The notes beneath the pieces were generated by a model that saw only the letters and a program-made list of their open reading frames with translations, was not told the DNA's origin and ran no database searches. Of a DNA stretch of 64,000 nt, positions 1-13,591 are shown one piece after another. The stretch spans positions 1,488,001 to 1,552,000 of the forward strand of contig OY970313.1 in NCBI GenBank assembly GCA_963716445.1, written 5' to 3'. Positions within the stretch are counted from its first letter, which is position 1, and every line of letters begins with the position of its first letter. This DNA comes from JAAYBF01 sp963716445. GTDB lineage: Bacteria > Actinomycetota > Thermoleophilia > Solirubrobacterales > Thermoleophilaceae. Position numbers and translations under genes: made by a program.

Positions 1-3034
<3,034 letters not shown>

Positions 3035-3131
3035 GGGCCGCCGAATATACGCATGGCGCAAGACGGCTCCGAACCATCACACGCGAGCCCCCGCTCTTTG
3101 CGGAAAGCGGCAGAGTCGTTACGGAGGGGGC

Positions 3132-3296
3132 CTATTCGTCGTCGTCGGAGGCGAGCGCGATGCCGGCGGCAATGACCGCTACGACGACGCCCGCGGCGAC
3201 TAGCTTCGAGCGGTTCGCCGACAGCTTGCGCTTGGCGACGCGGGAGCCGAGCTTCCAGACGATCCAGCTGAGGAGGGCGTCGCGCTTGGAGGTCAC
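3132..3296 (-). CDS. 54-aa basic single-pass membrane protein
   Basis: Small unrecognised protein. It has a GTG start overlapping the argG stop as GTGA, so it is probably translated by coupling with argG. The first ~32 residues are basic (many Lys/Arg around WKLGSRVAKRKLSANRSK). One hydrophobic helix (LVAAGVVVAVIAAGIALA) and an acidic SDDDE tail follow. A positive N-side and negative C-side suggest the N-terminus stays in the cytoplasm. Codons are GC-rich at third positions like the neighbours, supporting a real gene. It may be a generic small membrane protein; there is no direct evidence for a role in arginine synthesis. Confidence 0.7.
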   Translation of the reverse strand: MTSKRDALLSWIVWKLGSRVAKRKLSANRSKLVAAGVVVAVIAAGIALASDDDE

Positions 3297-4560
3297 GTCT
3301 TGCCCTTACCCCTGTTGCGAATTCGGTATGCCATCCGGGACTGGAGGGTCCAGAGCTCGATGAAGCCGGGGCTGGCGTGCTGGGAGAAGAGGCCGCCGGA
3401 CTCGCCGAAGCCGGCCAGGGCCTCGTCGTAGAGGGCGTTGGGGGAGCTGCGTGCGACCGCTTGGGCGCGGCCCTTGTAGAGGCGGATCGTAATCTCGCCG
3501 GTCACCTGCTCGTTGACGCTGTCCATGTAGGCGTCGAGGTCGGCGCGCAGCGGCTCGTACCAGAGGCCGGCGTAGACGAGGAAGGCCCACTGCTCGTCGA
3601 GCGAGCGCTTGAAGCGGTTCTGGTGGATCGTGCCGACCAGCTTCTCGAGCTCGCGATGGGCCGTGAGGATCACCTCGGCGGCGGGGACCTCGTAGAGGTC
3701 GCGCACCTTGAGGCCGACGATCCGGTCCTCGATGTGGTCGACGGTTCCGACGCCGTGGCGGCCGCCGACCGCGGCGACGCGGTCGATCAGCGCGACCAGG
3801 CCGAGCCGCTCGCCGTTCAGCGATACGGGGCAGCCGCGCTCGAATCCGACGACGAGGTCCTCCGGGTCGTCGGGCGCCTCGCGGGGGTCGGTCACCAGCT
3901 CGAAGACGCCGTCGCGCGGCGGCTCGCCGAGGTCCTCGATCGGACCGCCCTCCGAGGAGCGGCCCCAGATGTTGTCGTCGATCGAGTAGGGCGGCGCCTC
4001 TGTCCCGCCCTTGACGGGAATCCCGTGCTCGCGCGCGTAGGCGATCTCCTCCTCGCGGCCCATCCGCCAGTTGCGCACCGGCGCGACGATCTTCATGTCG
4101 GGCGCCAGCGCCAGGACCGTCGAGTCGATGCGGACCTGGTCGTTGCCCTTGCCGGTGCAGCCGTGGGCGACCGCGTCGCAGCCGTGCTCGCGCGCCTTCT
4201 CGACGGCGAGCTTGGCGATCAGCGGCCGGCCGAGCGCCGTGAACAGCGGGTAGCCGCCGCCGTAGAGGGCATTCGCCTTGATCGCCGGCAGCACGTAGTC
4301 GCGCGCGAACTCCTCGCGCGCGTCGACCACCTCGCAGGCGAGCGCTCCGAGGTCGAGCGCCTTGCCGCGCACGACGTCGTAGTCCTCGCCGGGCTGGCCG
4401 AGGTTGACGGTCAGGGCCACCACCTCGGCGCCGTAGTGGTCCTGGATCCACTTCAGCATCACCGACGTGTCGAGGCCGCCCGAGTAGAGCAGCAGCACGC
4501 GGCTCACGTCGCCGGGACCCGCCTCGTAGGAGCCGAGCGGCGCGGAGGTCCCCTGGTCGC

Positions 4561-4564
<4 letters not shown>
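3293..4564 (-). CDS. argG: Argininosuccinate synthase
   Basis: Joins citrulline and aspartate with ATP to form argininosuccinate, the penultimate arginine step; cytoplasmic. The 423-residue length is slightly above the usual ~400 because of about 20 extra N-terminal residues. The N-type ATP-pyrophosphatase P-loop YSGGLDTS is at 27-34. AHGCTGKGNDQVR, the citrulline/aspartate-binding segment, follows in the first half, and the C-terminal oligomerisation region is complete. The ATG overlaps the argD stop (ATGA), and its own stop overlaps the next small gene. Last enzyme gene of the argCJBDG run; argF and argH are not in this window. Confidence 0.97.
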
Positions 4565-5727
<1,163 letters not shown>

Positions 5728-5731
5728 CGCC

Positions 5732-6595
5732 TCACCGGGAGAGCTTGGTGCCGATGCCCTTGTCGGTGAACAGCTCGAGCAGCAGCGAGTGCGCCAGCCG
5801 GCCGTCGATGATGTGGGCGTTGGGGACGCCGCCCTCGAGCGCGGCGACGCAGGCCTCGAGCTTTGGTCGCATGCCGCCCTCGACGTCCGGCAGCCGGGCC
5901 TTGACCTGCTCGAGCGTCGCCTGGGCGATCAGCGAGTCCTCGTCCGGCGGGTCGTCGAGCCAGCCGATGACGTCGGTGAGGAAGATCGCCTTCGTGGCGC
6001 CGAGCGCGGCGGCGACGGCGGCGGCGGCGGTGTCGGCGTTGATGTTGTACGAGGTGCCGTCGGCGTCGGCGCCGACCGAGGCGACGACCGGGACGTAGTC
6101 CTCGGAGATGTGGCGCAGCACGTCGACGTCGACGTGCTCGATCTCGCCGACGAGGCCGATGTCGACGTCACCGGCTAGCTGCTTGCGCGCGGTGAACAGC
6201 CGCCCGTCGTCGCCGCAGAGCCCGACCGCTGGCTGCCCGTGACGGCCGATCCGCAGCACGATGTCCTTGTTCTGCTTGCCGACGAGCACCATCTTGGCCA
6301 CCTCTACGGTGGCCGCATCGGAGACGCGCAGGCCGTCGACGAACTTGACCTCCATGCCGAGCCGCTCCATGTAGGCGGTGATGTCGGGACCGCCGCCGTG
6401 GACGACGACCGGGTTCATGCCGACGTACTTGAGCAGCACGACGTCGCGCGCGAACTCCTCACGCAGGGCGGGGTCGGTCATCGCCGCGCCGCCGTACTTG
6501 ATGACGACCGTCTTGCCGTGGAAGTCGCGGATGTAGGGCAGCGACTCGAGGAGGGTCGCGACGTCCTGGGTGTCGGGTGTCGGGTGGCGGCTCAC
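5732..6595 (-). CDS. argB: N-acetylglutamate kinase
   Basis: Phosphorylates N-acetylglutamate, the second and often feedback-controlled step of the acetylated ornithine pathway. 287 residues. Amino-acid-kinase fold with the VVIKYGGAAM lysine/glycine motif near residue 30, VVHGGGPDI around 60, and the C-terminal GGVPNAHIIDGR and TDKGIGT motifs. The GTG start overlaps the argJ stop as GTGA. An N-terminal extension of ~28 residues before the kinase core resembles the helix of arginine-sensitive hexameric enzymes, so arginine inhibition is plausible but inferred. Confidence 0.96.
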   Translation of the reverse strand: MSRHPTPDTQDVATLLESLPYIRDFHGKTVVIKYGGAAMTDPALREEFARDVVLLKYVGMNPVVVHGGGPDITAYMERLGMEVKFVDGLRVSDAATVEVAKMVLVGKQNKDIVLRIGRHGQPAVGLCGDDGRLFTARKQLAGDVDIGLVGEIEHVDVDVLRHISEDYVPVVASVGADADGTSYNINADTAAAAVAAALGATKAIFLTDVIGWLDDPPDEDSLIAQATLEQVKARLPDVEGGMRPKLEACVAALEGGVPNAHIIDGRLAHSLLLELFTDKGIGTKLSR

Positions 6596-7899
6596 GTCGA
6601 GTACTCGGAGTTGATCGTCACGTACTCGTGGGTCAGGTCGCTGAAGAAGACCTCGGTCTCCCCACCCTCGCCGGGCAGGCTGAGCGCGATGTCCACCTCG
6701 CTAGCTTCGACCGCTTGCTCGAGCGTCCTCCACGCGGCGGCGTCGAGGTCGAGCACGACGCCGGCGGACGCGACCTGCAGCCCGCCGATCTCGAGGTCGA
6801 CGACGAACGGCGAGCCGCCGCCCAGCGCCTGACCGGCCGCCTGCAGGATGCGGCCGAAGTTCGGGTCGGCGCCGAGCAGCGCCGACTTGACCAGCGGCGA
6901 GTCGGCGACCGCGCGCGCGACCGGCTCGACCGCCTCCGTCGCGCCGCGCACGACGATCCGCGCGATGCGTGTCGCGCCCTCGCCGTCGGCCACCATCTCG
7001 ATCGCGAGCTGGCGCATCAGCGCGTCCATCGCCTGGCCCAGCGCCAGCTCGTCGTCGGACTCCGGCTCGATCCGCACGCCGGCGGCGCCGTTGGCGAAGG
7101 CGATCGCCGTGTCAGAGGTCGAGAGCTGCCCGTCGACCGAGATGCGGTCGAAGGACCGCTTGACGCAGACGCCGGTGAGCAGGTCGAGCGTGGCGTGGTC
7201 GAGCTCGGCGTCGGTCTCGACGAAGCAGAACATCGTGGCGAAGCGCGGCGAGATCATCCCGGCCCCCTTCGCCTGGCCGGCCAGCCCGACGACGCCGCCC
7301 GACGGCAGCGCGACCTCCAGGCAGGCGCGCTTCGGCCAGCGGTCGGTCGTCAGGATCGCCTGGCAGAAGCTCTCGCTGTCGGAGCCGAGCGCGTCGGCGC
7401 AGGCCCGGGCGCCGCTGAGCAGCGCCTGTCGCGGGAGCTCCCGTCCGATCACGCCGGTCGACGCCAGCCCGACGCGCGCGGCGTCGACGCCGAGCGCCGC
7501 GGCGGCCGCCGCCTGCGACGCCCGCGCCGTCGCGAGCCCGCGCGCGCCGTCGGCGACGTTGGAGTTGCCCGAGTTGGCCAGCACGGCGCGCAGGCCGTCC
7601 AGCCGTGCCTCGCTGGTCACGGCGATCGGCGCGCCGACGAGCGCGCTGTCGCAGAAGCGGACGGCGGAGACCGTGGCGTCGGGGTCCGAGACCAGCAGCC
7701 CGACGTCGAGCGGCGGCTGGCCGTCGGCGGGCGCCGGCTTGATCCCGGCGTGGACTCCGGCCGCGCGGAATCCCCGCGGCAGCCGCTGCGGCGCCAGCTC
7801 CGTGACGTGATCGGGGCGATCGACCCAGCGCGAGCGGAAGAAGCTCTCCGCGTCGGGCGGCCGGCCGGCGGGCGCCGGCGTGACCGGCCCGCCGCTCAC
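6592..7899 (-). CDS. argJ: Bifunctional glutamate N-acetyltransferase / ornithine acetyltransferase
   Basis: Recycles the acetyl group from acetylornithine to glutamate; bifunctional members also use acetyl-CoA. 435 residues from the GTG at 7899, which overlaps the argC stop (GTGA). The self-cleavage site is visible as KGAGMISPRFATM, with cleavage expected between Ala221 and the nucleophile Thr222, giving alpha and beta chains. The C-terminal signature (DLTHEYVTINSEY) is intact. argA/NAGS and argE genes are absent from the window, which fits a cyclic pathway. The open frame continues upstream of 7899, but that part lies antisense to and inside argC and is not coding. Confidence 0.95.
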   Translation of the reverse strand: MSGGPVTPAPAGRPPDAESFFRSRWVDRPDHVTELAPQRLPRGFRAAGVHAGIKPAPADGQPPLDVGLLVSDPDATVSAVRFCDSALVGAPIAVTSEARLDGLRAVLANSGNSNVADGARGLATARASQAAAAAALGVDAARVGLASTGVIGRELPRQALLSGARACADALGSDSESFCQAILTTDRWPKRACLEVALPSGGVVGLAGQAKGAGMISPRFATMFCFVETDAELDHATLDLLTGVCVKRSFDRISVDGQLSTSDTAIAFANGAAGVRIEPESDDELALGQAMDALMRQLAIEMVADGEGATRIARIVVRGATEAVEPVARAVADSPLVKSALLGADPNFGRILQAAGQALGGGSPFVVDLEIGGLQVASAGVVLDLDAAAWRTLEQAVEASEVDIALSLPGEGGETEVFFSDLTHEYVTINSEYST

Positions 7900-8882
7900 C
7901 GCAGTCCCTCGGTCTCGGGCAGCCCGAGCATCAGGTTCAGGTCCTGCACCGCCTGGCCGGCGGCGCCCTTCCACAGGTTGTCGATCGCCGAGAACACGAG
8001 CACCCGTCCGGTGGCCGGCTCGACCGTCGCGTGGATGCGGCAGAGGTTCGTCTCGCGCACGTCGCGCACGCCCGGCGGCGAGTCGGCCAGCTCGACGAAC
8101 GGCTCGCCGTCGTAGGCGGCGCGGAAGAGCTCGCGAACCTCGTCGGCGGTCACGTCCCGCGACGGCGTGACGTAGCAGCTGGCGAGCAGGCCCTGGTCGA
8201 TCGGCAGCAGGTGCGGCGTGAACGTGACCGGCAGCCCGGCCGGGAGCTCCTGGTCCAGCTCGGCGCGGTGACGGTGCCCCTCGACCTTGTACGCGGCGAC
8301 GTTCTCGTCGACCGAGACGAAGTGGGTCGACGCGTTCGGGTCGCGCCCGGCGCCCGACACGCCGGACTTCGCGTCGACGATCGCGTCGCGGGCGACATCG
8401 CGCAGCGGCCACAGGGCGAGCAGCGCCGCCGTCGGATAGCAGCCCGGCGCCCCGACCAGGTCGGCGCCCGCGATCTCCTCGCGGTGCAGCTCGGTGAGCC
8501 CGTAGACGGCCTCGTCGAGCAGCTCCGGCGCCTCGTGCGGCTGGTAGTCGCGCTCGTACAGCTCCCGCGACAGCCGGAAGTCGGCCGACAGGTCGACGAC
8601 CTTCAGCCCCCGCTCGCGCAGCGCCTTGACGGCCGGCGCGGCGGCCTTGTGCGGGTAGCCGACGATCGCCGCCTCGGCGAGCTCCGCGATCCGGTCGGCG
8701 TCGAACTCGTCCATCGTCAGGTCGACCCGGTGGCGCGGGTAGACGTCGCGCAGCCGCTTGCCGGCCTCGCTGCGTGCGGTCAGCGCCGTCAACGCGATCG
8801 ACGGATGCCGATCGAGGATCGCGGCGGCCACCGCGCCGCCGAACCCGGCCGCCCCGACGACCGCGACCCGCCGCTCAGCCAC
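7896..8882 (-). CDS. argC: N-acetyl-gamma-glutamyl-phosphate reductase
   Basis: NADPH-dependent reduction of acetylglutamyl phosphate to the semialdehyde. 328 residues. Rossmann motif VAVVGAAGFGG at the N-terminus; catalytic Cys148 in GAPGCYPTA; the histidine motif is in the HRHRAELDQ region. The GTG start at 8882 overlaps the pheT stop by 8 nt, so arginine genes are welded directly to the phenylalanyl-tRNA synthetase genes with no room for a promoter. The C-terminal FSAIDNLWKGAAGQA segment is typical. Confidence 0.96.
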   Translation of the reverse strand: MAERRVAVVGAAGFGGAVAAAILDRHPSIALTALTARSEAGKRLRDVYPRHRVDLTMDEFDADRIAELAEAAIVGYPHKAAAPAVKALRERGLKVVDLSADFRLSRELYERDYQPHEAPELLDEAVYGLTELHREEIAGADLVGAPGCYPTAALLALWPLRDVARDAIVDAKSGVSGAGRDPNASTHFVSVDENVAAYKVEGHRHRAELDQELPAGLPVTFTPHLLPIDQGLLASCYVTPSRDVTADEVRELFRAAYDGEPFVELADSPPGVRDVRETNLCRIHATVEPATGRVLVFSAIDNLWKGAAGQAVQDLNLMLGLPETEGLR

Positions 8883-11343
8883 GGAGTCGCCCTCCGATCC
8901 GCGCGAGCGCGCTCTCGATCGCCTGCCGCAGGCCGGCCACCTCGTCCTCGGTGAGCGTGCGGTCCGGCGCGCGGAACTCGAGCCGCAGCGCCAGGGAGCG
9001 GTTGCCCTCCCCCACTTGCTCGCCCTCGTAGACGTCGAAGACCTCGGTCGCGACCAGCAGGTCGCCACCGCCGGTGCGGACCGCCTCCTCGACCGTCGCG
9101 GCGGTCACGTCCGCCGCGACGACGACCGCGATGTCCTGCAGGACGGCGGGGAAGCTCGTCACGTCGCCGTAGGTCGCGAGCACGCCGTCGGTCAGCTCGG
9201 CGAGCGTGTCGCCGTCGAGCTCGAAGGCGACGGCGCCCTCGAGGTCCCAGGCGCGCGCGACCAGCGGATGGATCTCGCCGACCCAGCCGATCTCGTAGAG
9301 ACCGGGCTCGCCGCCGTCGCGCAGCGGCCCGTCGGCGACGGCGGACACCGTCGCGGTGCGGCCGGGATGCAGGAACGGCAGCGTCGACGGCTCGACGTAG
9401 AGCTTCAGGCCGGCGGTCGCCAGCAGGGCCTCGACGAGCCCCTTGCCCGCGTAGAAGTCGGCCGGCCCGGCGGAGCTGCGCCAGGTCGCCGGCGCCGACC
9501 GCGTCAGCAGGCCCGCGAGGTGGTGGCGCTCGGTCGCCGGCGTGGCGCCGCGCGGACTGCCGTCGGGGGCGCCCAGCTCCCCGTCCGGCCGGTAGACGTG
9601 CGCCGACTCGAACAGCGCGACGCCGGCGGCGCCGTGCGCGGTGTTGTGCCGTGCGGCGTCGAGCAGCCCGGGCAGCAGCAGCGGACGCATCGCCGAATGG
9701 TCCTCGCTGAGCGGGTTGGCGATCTCGAGCACCGGCGTGTCGCCGAGCCGCAGCCGCTCGAGCGTCTCCGGCGCCGTGAAGCTCCAGCCGACGATCTCGT
9801 CCAGGCCGCGGTCGCGCAGCGCGTCCTCGAGCCGCCGCCGCAGCCTCTGCGCGTGGGTCAGCCGCCCGACCGCGCGCTCGCGCGCGGGCAGCGTCGTGGG
9901 CAGCTTGTCGAGTCCGTAGACCCGTGCCACCTCCTCGACCAGGTCGGCCTCGCGCTGGACGTCGGCGTCGCGCCACGGCGGCACCGTCACGGTGAGGGAC
10001 CCCTCGCCAGGCGCGACGTCGAAGCCGAGGCTCGTCAGGATCCGCTCGACCTCGGCGTCCGGGATCCGCTCGCCGAGCAGCCGCTCGAGCCGGTCGAGCC
10101 GCAGCTCGACGGCGCGCGGCTGGAGCGCGGTCGGATAGGCGTCGATCGTCCCGGGGACGAGCCGCCCGCCGGCCAGCTCGACGATCAGCCGCGCCGCCAG
10201 GCGCTGGGCGGCGATCGCCTGCTCGGGATGGAGCTGCTTCTCGAAGCGGGTCGACGCCTCGGAGCGCAGGCCGAGCGCCTTCGACGTCCCCAGGACGTTC
10301 GGCCCGACCCAGGTCGCGGCCTCCATCAGCACGCGCGTCGTCGCCTCCGAGACCTCGGAGACCTGGCCGCCCATGATCCCGGCGATGCCCGACGGCCCCT
10401 CGGCGTCGCAGACGAGCGCCATCGAAGAGTCGAACGTGCGCTCGACGTCGTCGAGCGTCGTCATCGTCTCGCCGTCCTCGGCGCGCCGCACCACGATCCT
10501 GGAGCCTCGCACCTCGTCGAGGTCGAAGGCGTGCATCGGCTGGCCGGTGAGCAGCATCACGTAGTTGGTGACGTCGACGACGTTCGAGATCGGCCGCTGG
10601 CCGGCGGCGATCAGCCGCTGCTTGAGCCACAGCGGCGACGGACCGACCTTCACGTCCTCGAACACCCGCGCGGTGAAGCGCAGGCAGATCTCCGGGTCCG
10701 CGATCTCGACCGTGGCGTGGTCCTCGGCCCGGTCGTCGCCGCTCGGGTCGGCGTCCGCCGCGGTCGGGTCCTCGGCGAGCTCGGCGCCGGTCGCGGCGTG
10801 GACCTCGCGCGCGACTCCGTAGACAGCGAGGCAGTCGGGCCGGTTCGGGGTGATCTCGAGCTCGAGCACCTCGTCGGCGATCGGCAGCGCCTCGATCAGC
10901 GGCGTGCCGGCGACGACGCCGTCGTCCTCGAGCACGACGATCCCGGAGTGCTGGTCGCCGATCCCGAGCTCGTCCTCGGCGAGGATCATCCCGCTCGACT
11001 CGACGCCCCTCAGCTTCGCCTTGCCGAGCTTGGTTCCGTCGGGCATCACCGCGCCGGGAAGGGCGACCGGCACCGTCTGGCCGGCGGCGACGTTGGCCGC
11101 GCCGCAGACGATCGTGCTCGGCTCGCCGCCGCCGACGTCGACCGTGCAGACCTTGAGCCGATCGGCGTCCGGATGCCGCTCGGCCGACAGCACCTTCCCG
11201 ACGACGAAGCCGTCGGACGCACCGACCCCCACCCGCTCGATCCGCTCGAGCTCGGTGCCGGTGAGATCGAGCCGCTCGGCCAGCTCGGCCGCCGACAGCC
11301 CGGGGTCGCAGTGCTCGCGCAGCCATGTCAGCGGGACCCTCAT
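8875..11343 (-). CDS. pheT: Phenylalanyl-tRNA synthetase beta subunit
   Basis: Beta chain of the alpha2beta2 PheRS; it binds tRNA and edits Tyr-tRNA(Phe). 822 residues from the ATG at 11343, which overlaps the pheS stop (ATGA). It begins MRVPLTWLREHC as in most bacterial PheT. The tRNA-binding EMAP-like domain follows (about 45-150, VVGKVLSAERHPDADRLKVC), then B3/B4 editing, B5, and the C-terminal anticodon-binding FDX-ACB domain (FPAVLQDIAVVV). Full length, no sign of damage. Confidence 0.97.
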   Translation of the reverse strand: MRVPLTWLREHCDPGLSAAELAERLDLTGTELERIERVGVGASDGFVVGKVLSAERHPDADRLKVCTVDVGGGEPSTIVCGAANVAAGQTVPVALPGAVMPDGTKLGKAKLRGVESSGMILAEDELGIGDQHSGIVVLEDDGVVAGTPLIEALPIADEVLELEITPNRPDCLAVYGVAREVHAATGAELAEDPTAADADPSGDDRAEDHATVEIADPEICLRFTARVFEDVKVGPSPLWLKQRLIAAGQRPISNVVDVTNYVMLLTGQPMHAFDLDEVRGSRIVVRRAEDGETMTTLDDVERTFDSSMALVCDAEGPSGIAGIMGGQVSEVSEATTRVLMEAATWVGPNVLGTSKALGLRSEASTRFEKQLHPEQAIAAQRLAARLIVELAGGRLVPGTIDAYPTALQPRAVELRLDRLERLLGERIPDAEVERILTSLGFDVAPGEGSLTVTVPPWRDADVQREADLVEEVARVYGLDKLPTTLPARERAVGRLTHAQRLRRRLEDALRDRGLDEIVGWSFTAPETLERLRLGDTPVLEIANPLSEDHSAMRPLLLPGLLDAARHNTAHGAAGVALFESAHVYRPDGELGAPDGSPRGATPATERHHLAGLLTRSAPATWRSSAGPADFYAGKGLVEALLATAGLKLYVEPSTLPFLHPGRTATVSAVADGPLRDGGEPGLYEIGWVGEIHPLVARAWDLEGAVAFELDGDTLAELTDGVLATYGDVTSFPAVLQDIAVVVAADVTAATVEEAVRTGGGDLLVATEVFDVYEGEQVGEGNRSLALRLEFRAPDRTLTEDEVAGLRQAIESALARIGGRLRG

Positions 11344-12404
11344 GAGCCGAACTGCTCCAGGAAGCGCACGTCGTTGTCGAAGAACAGCCGCAGGTCCGGG
11401 ACCCCGTGGCGCAGCATCGCGATCCGCTCGATCCCCATCCCGAACGCGAAGCCCTGGACGCGCTCGGGGTCGTAGCCGTCGTCCTCGACGAAGCCGAGCA
11501 CGTTCGGGTCGACCATCCCCGACCCGAGGATCTCGATCCAGCCCGAGCCCTTGCAGAGGTTGCAGTGGGAGCCGTCGCCCAGGTAGCCCTTGCCCTGACA
11601 CTTGAAGCAGGAGACGTCGACCTCGACGCTCGGCTCGGTGAAGGGGAAGTAGTGCGGCCGCAGTCGGATCTCGCGCTCGGCGCCGAAGATCGCCCGCACG
11701 AACTCGAGCAGCACGCCCTGGAGGTCGGCGAGCGTGATGTCCTCGTCGATCGCCAGCCCCTCGATCTGGTGGAACATCGGCGTGTGGGTGGCGTCGTGGT
11801 CGCGCCGGTAGACCTTGCCCGGGACGACGATGTAGATCGGCGGCGGCTGCTGCTCCATCGCCCTGATCTGCATCGGCGACGTGTGCGTCCGCAGCAGCAC
11901 CTCGTCGGAGAGGTAGAAGGTGTCCTGGAGCATCCGCGCGGGATGGCCCGGCGGATGGTTGAGCGCCGTGAAGTTGTAGTAGTCGAACTCGACCTCGGGG
12001 CCCTCGGCGACCGCGAAGCCGAGGCCGAGGAAGACGTCCTCGATCTCGCGCCGCATCTCGGTGATCAGGTGCAGGTGGCCGGTCCGGCCCGGTGGATCCC
12101 CGGGCAGCGTGACGTCGATCGCGTCGGAGCGCAGCCGCTCGTCGAGCTCGGCCGCATCGAGCGCCGTGGTCCGCTGCTCGATCAGCGCCTCGAGCGCCTG
12201 CTTGACCTCGTTGCCGCCCTTGCCGACCGGGCCGCGCTGCTCCGGCGGCAGGTCCTTGATCGAGCGCAGCATCCGCGTCAGCTCGGCCTTGCGGCCGAGG
12301 TAGCGGACGCGCAGCTGCTCGAGCTCGGCCGCCGAGCCGGCCGCCGCGACCGCGGCCTCCGCCTCGGCGCGGATCTCCTGGAGACGGGCCGGGGCGTCAG
12401 GCAT
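11340..12404 (-). CDS. pheS: Phenylalanyl-tRNA synthetase alpha subunit
   Basis: Catalytic chain of PheRS. 354 residues with an N-terminal coiled-coil (about 1-90), then the class II core. Motif 2-like FHQIEGLAIDE and the zinc-type CFKCQGKGYLGDGSHC stretch are visible, as is the C-terminal GMGIERIAMLRHG motif 3. Overlaps pheT downstream and trmH upstream (8 nt), so the three are co-translated. No T-box, leader peptide or other attenuator is seen ahead of it because trmH occupies that space. Confidence 0.97.
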   Translation of the reverse strand: MPDAPARLQEIRAEAEAAVAAAGSAAELEQLRVRYLGRKAELTRMLRSIKDLPPEQRGPVGKGGNEVKQALEALIEQRTTALDAAELDERLRSDAIDVTLPGDPPGRTGHLHLITEMRREIEDVFLGLGFAVAEGPEVEFDYYNFTALNHPPGHPARMLQDTFYLSDEVLLRTHTSPMQIRAMEQQPPPIYIVVPGKVYRRDHDATHTPMFHQIEGLAIDEDITLADLQGVLLEFVRAIFGAEREIRLRPHYFPFTEPSVEVDVSCFKCQGKGYLGDGSHCNLCKGSGWIEILGSGMVDPNVLGFVEDDGYDPERVQGFAFGMGIERIAMLRHGVPDLRLFFDNDVRFLEQFGS

Positions 12405-13098
12405 CGGCGGCCATCCTATTCCCGAGCTCGTAAAGCCCGATCGCGGCGGCCATCGCCGCGTTGAGCGAGTCCGGGCCGTCGACGCGCTGGGGGATCCGCG
12501 CCAGGCAGTCGGCCGCGGCTACGACGTCCTCGGGCAATCCGTCGCGCTCGCCCCCCACACAGAGCACGACGGGGGCCTGCATCCCCGCCGCGGCCTCGGC
12601 GAGGGTCAGCGGCGCGCCGGCATCGAGCGCGACCTTCGCGCCCGGCAGCTCGTCCAGCGCCGCCCGCGCCGGCGGCTGCGCGAACAGCGACCCCATGCTC
12701 GCCCGCACCGCCTTCGGCCCGAACGGGTCGGCGCAGCCCGGGCCGAGCACCACCGGTCCGTCGGCGAGCGCGTGCGCCGCCCGCACGACCGTCCCCACGT
12801 TGCCCGGGTCTCCGAGGCCGTGCAGGTACACGCAGACGTTCCCGCGCGGCTCCGACCAGCGCTGCCGGTAGACGCCGATCACCCGCGCGCCGGACCCGAG
12901 CGCGCTTACCCTGTCGAGCAGCTCCGGCTCGACGTCCTCCCCGGACCGCAGCAGGATCTCCGGCGCCCAGCTGCCCTCCTCGGCTGCGGCCACCAGATCC
13001 TCGCCCTCGGCGACGAAGAGCCCGGTCGCGTCCCGCTCCTTCTTGCGCTGGAGCTTGTGGATCTGCTTGAGCTGAGCGTTGTCTCTGGAGGTGATCAC
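12397..13098 (-). CDS. SpoU/TrmH-family RNA 2'-O-ribose methyltransferase
   Basis: SAM-dependent RNA ribose methylase of the trefoil-knot SPOUT family; the target could be rRNA or tRNA. 233 residues from the GTG at 13098 (ITSRDNAQLKQIHKL is the usual N-terminal opening; the in-frame TTG 66 nt upstream is less likely). It has an N-terminal SpoU substrate-binding domain. The knot motifs are LHGLGDPGNVGTVVRAA, VVLCVGGERDGLP and RVDGPDSLNAAMAAAI near the C-terminus. A TrmH-type gene directly before pheS is common in Gram-positives. It starts just downstream of the rplT terminator and presumably begins a new transcription unit. Confidence 0.9.
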   Translation of the reverse strand: MITSRDNAQLKQIHKLQRKKERDATGLFVAEGEDLVAAAEEGSWAPEILLRSGEDVEPELLDRVSALGSGARVIGVYRQRWSEPRGNVCVYLHGLGDPGNVGTVVRAAHALADGPVVLGPGCADPFGPKAVRASMGSLFAQPPARAALDELPGAKVALDAGAPLTLAEAAAGMQAPVVLCVGGERDGLPEDVVAAADCLARIPQRVDGPDSLNAAMAAAIGLYELGNRMAADA

Positions 13099-13176
13099 GC
13101 GAAGGAGCTGTGGTCGAGGGATGTCATGTGGGTCACGCGAAAGCTGGTGGGATGAATCGGACAAGGGCCAGAACGC

Positions 13177-13204
13177 AAAAGGGCGCCCTAGTTGGGCGCC
13201 CCGG
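13177..13204 (-). terminator. Rho-independent terminator of infC-rpmI-rplT
   Basis: On the minus strand a GGGCGCCC - 5-nt loop - GGGCGCCC perfect 8-bp stem is followed by TTTT. It lies 28 nt past the rplT stop and before the trmH start. The symmetrical stem would also fold on the plus strand but has no U-tract there. Confidence 0.85.
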
Positions 13205-13231
13205 GAAGCTGCGTTCGGCCGTCACCTGGAT

Positions 13232-13591
13232 TCAGGCAGCGGCCGCCTCCCGGGCGGTCTCGGCAAAGCGTCGGAACGTCTCGGGGTCGCGCACGGCGAT
13301 GTCGGCGAGCACCTTGCGATCGAGCTCGATGCCGGCCAGCTTGAGGCCGTGCATGAACGTCCCGTAGGTCATCCCCTCGCGCCGCGCCGCGGCGTTGATG
13401 CGCGTGATCCAGAGGCGCCGGAAGTCGCGCTTCTTGTTGCGCCGGTCGCGGTAGGCGTAGCTGTCGGCCTTGAGCAGCGCCTCCTTGGCGCGCTTGTAGC
13501 TCGAGTGCGCCTGGCCGCGGTAGCCCTTGGTCCGCTCGAGCGTGCTGCGGCGCTTCTTCTTCGCGTTGAGCGACCGCTTGACCCGGCTCAT
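13232..13591 (-). CDS. rplT: Ribosomal protein L20
   Basis: Large-subunit assembly protein binding 23S rRNA. 119 residues, the standard length, with the basic N-terminal half (MSRVKRSLNAKKKRR) and the conserved RLWITRINAAAR motif. The ATG overlaps the rpmI stop (ATGA). Third gene of the classic infC-rpmI-rplT operon, ended by the terminator just downstream. Confidence 0.98.
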   Translation of the reverse strand: MSRVKRSLNAKKKRRSTLERTKGYRGQAHSSYKRAKEALLKADSYAYRDRRNKKRDFRRLWITRINAAARREGMTYGTFMHGLKLAGIELDRKVLADIAVRDPETFRRFAETAREAAAA

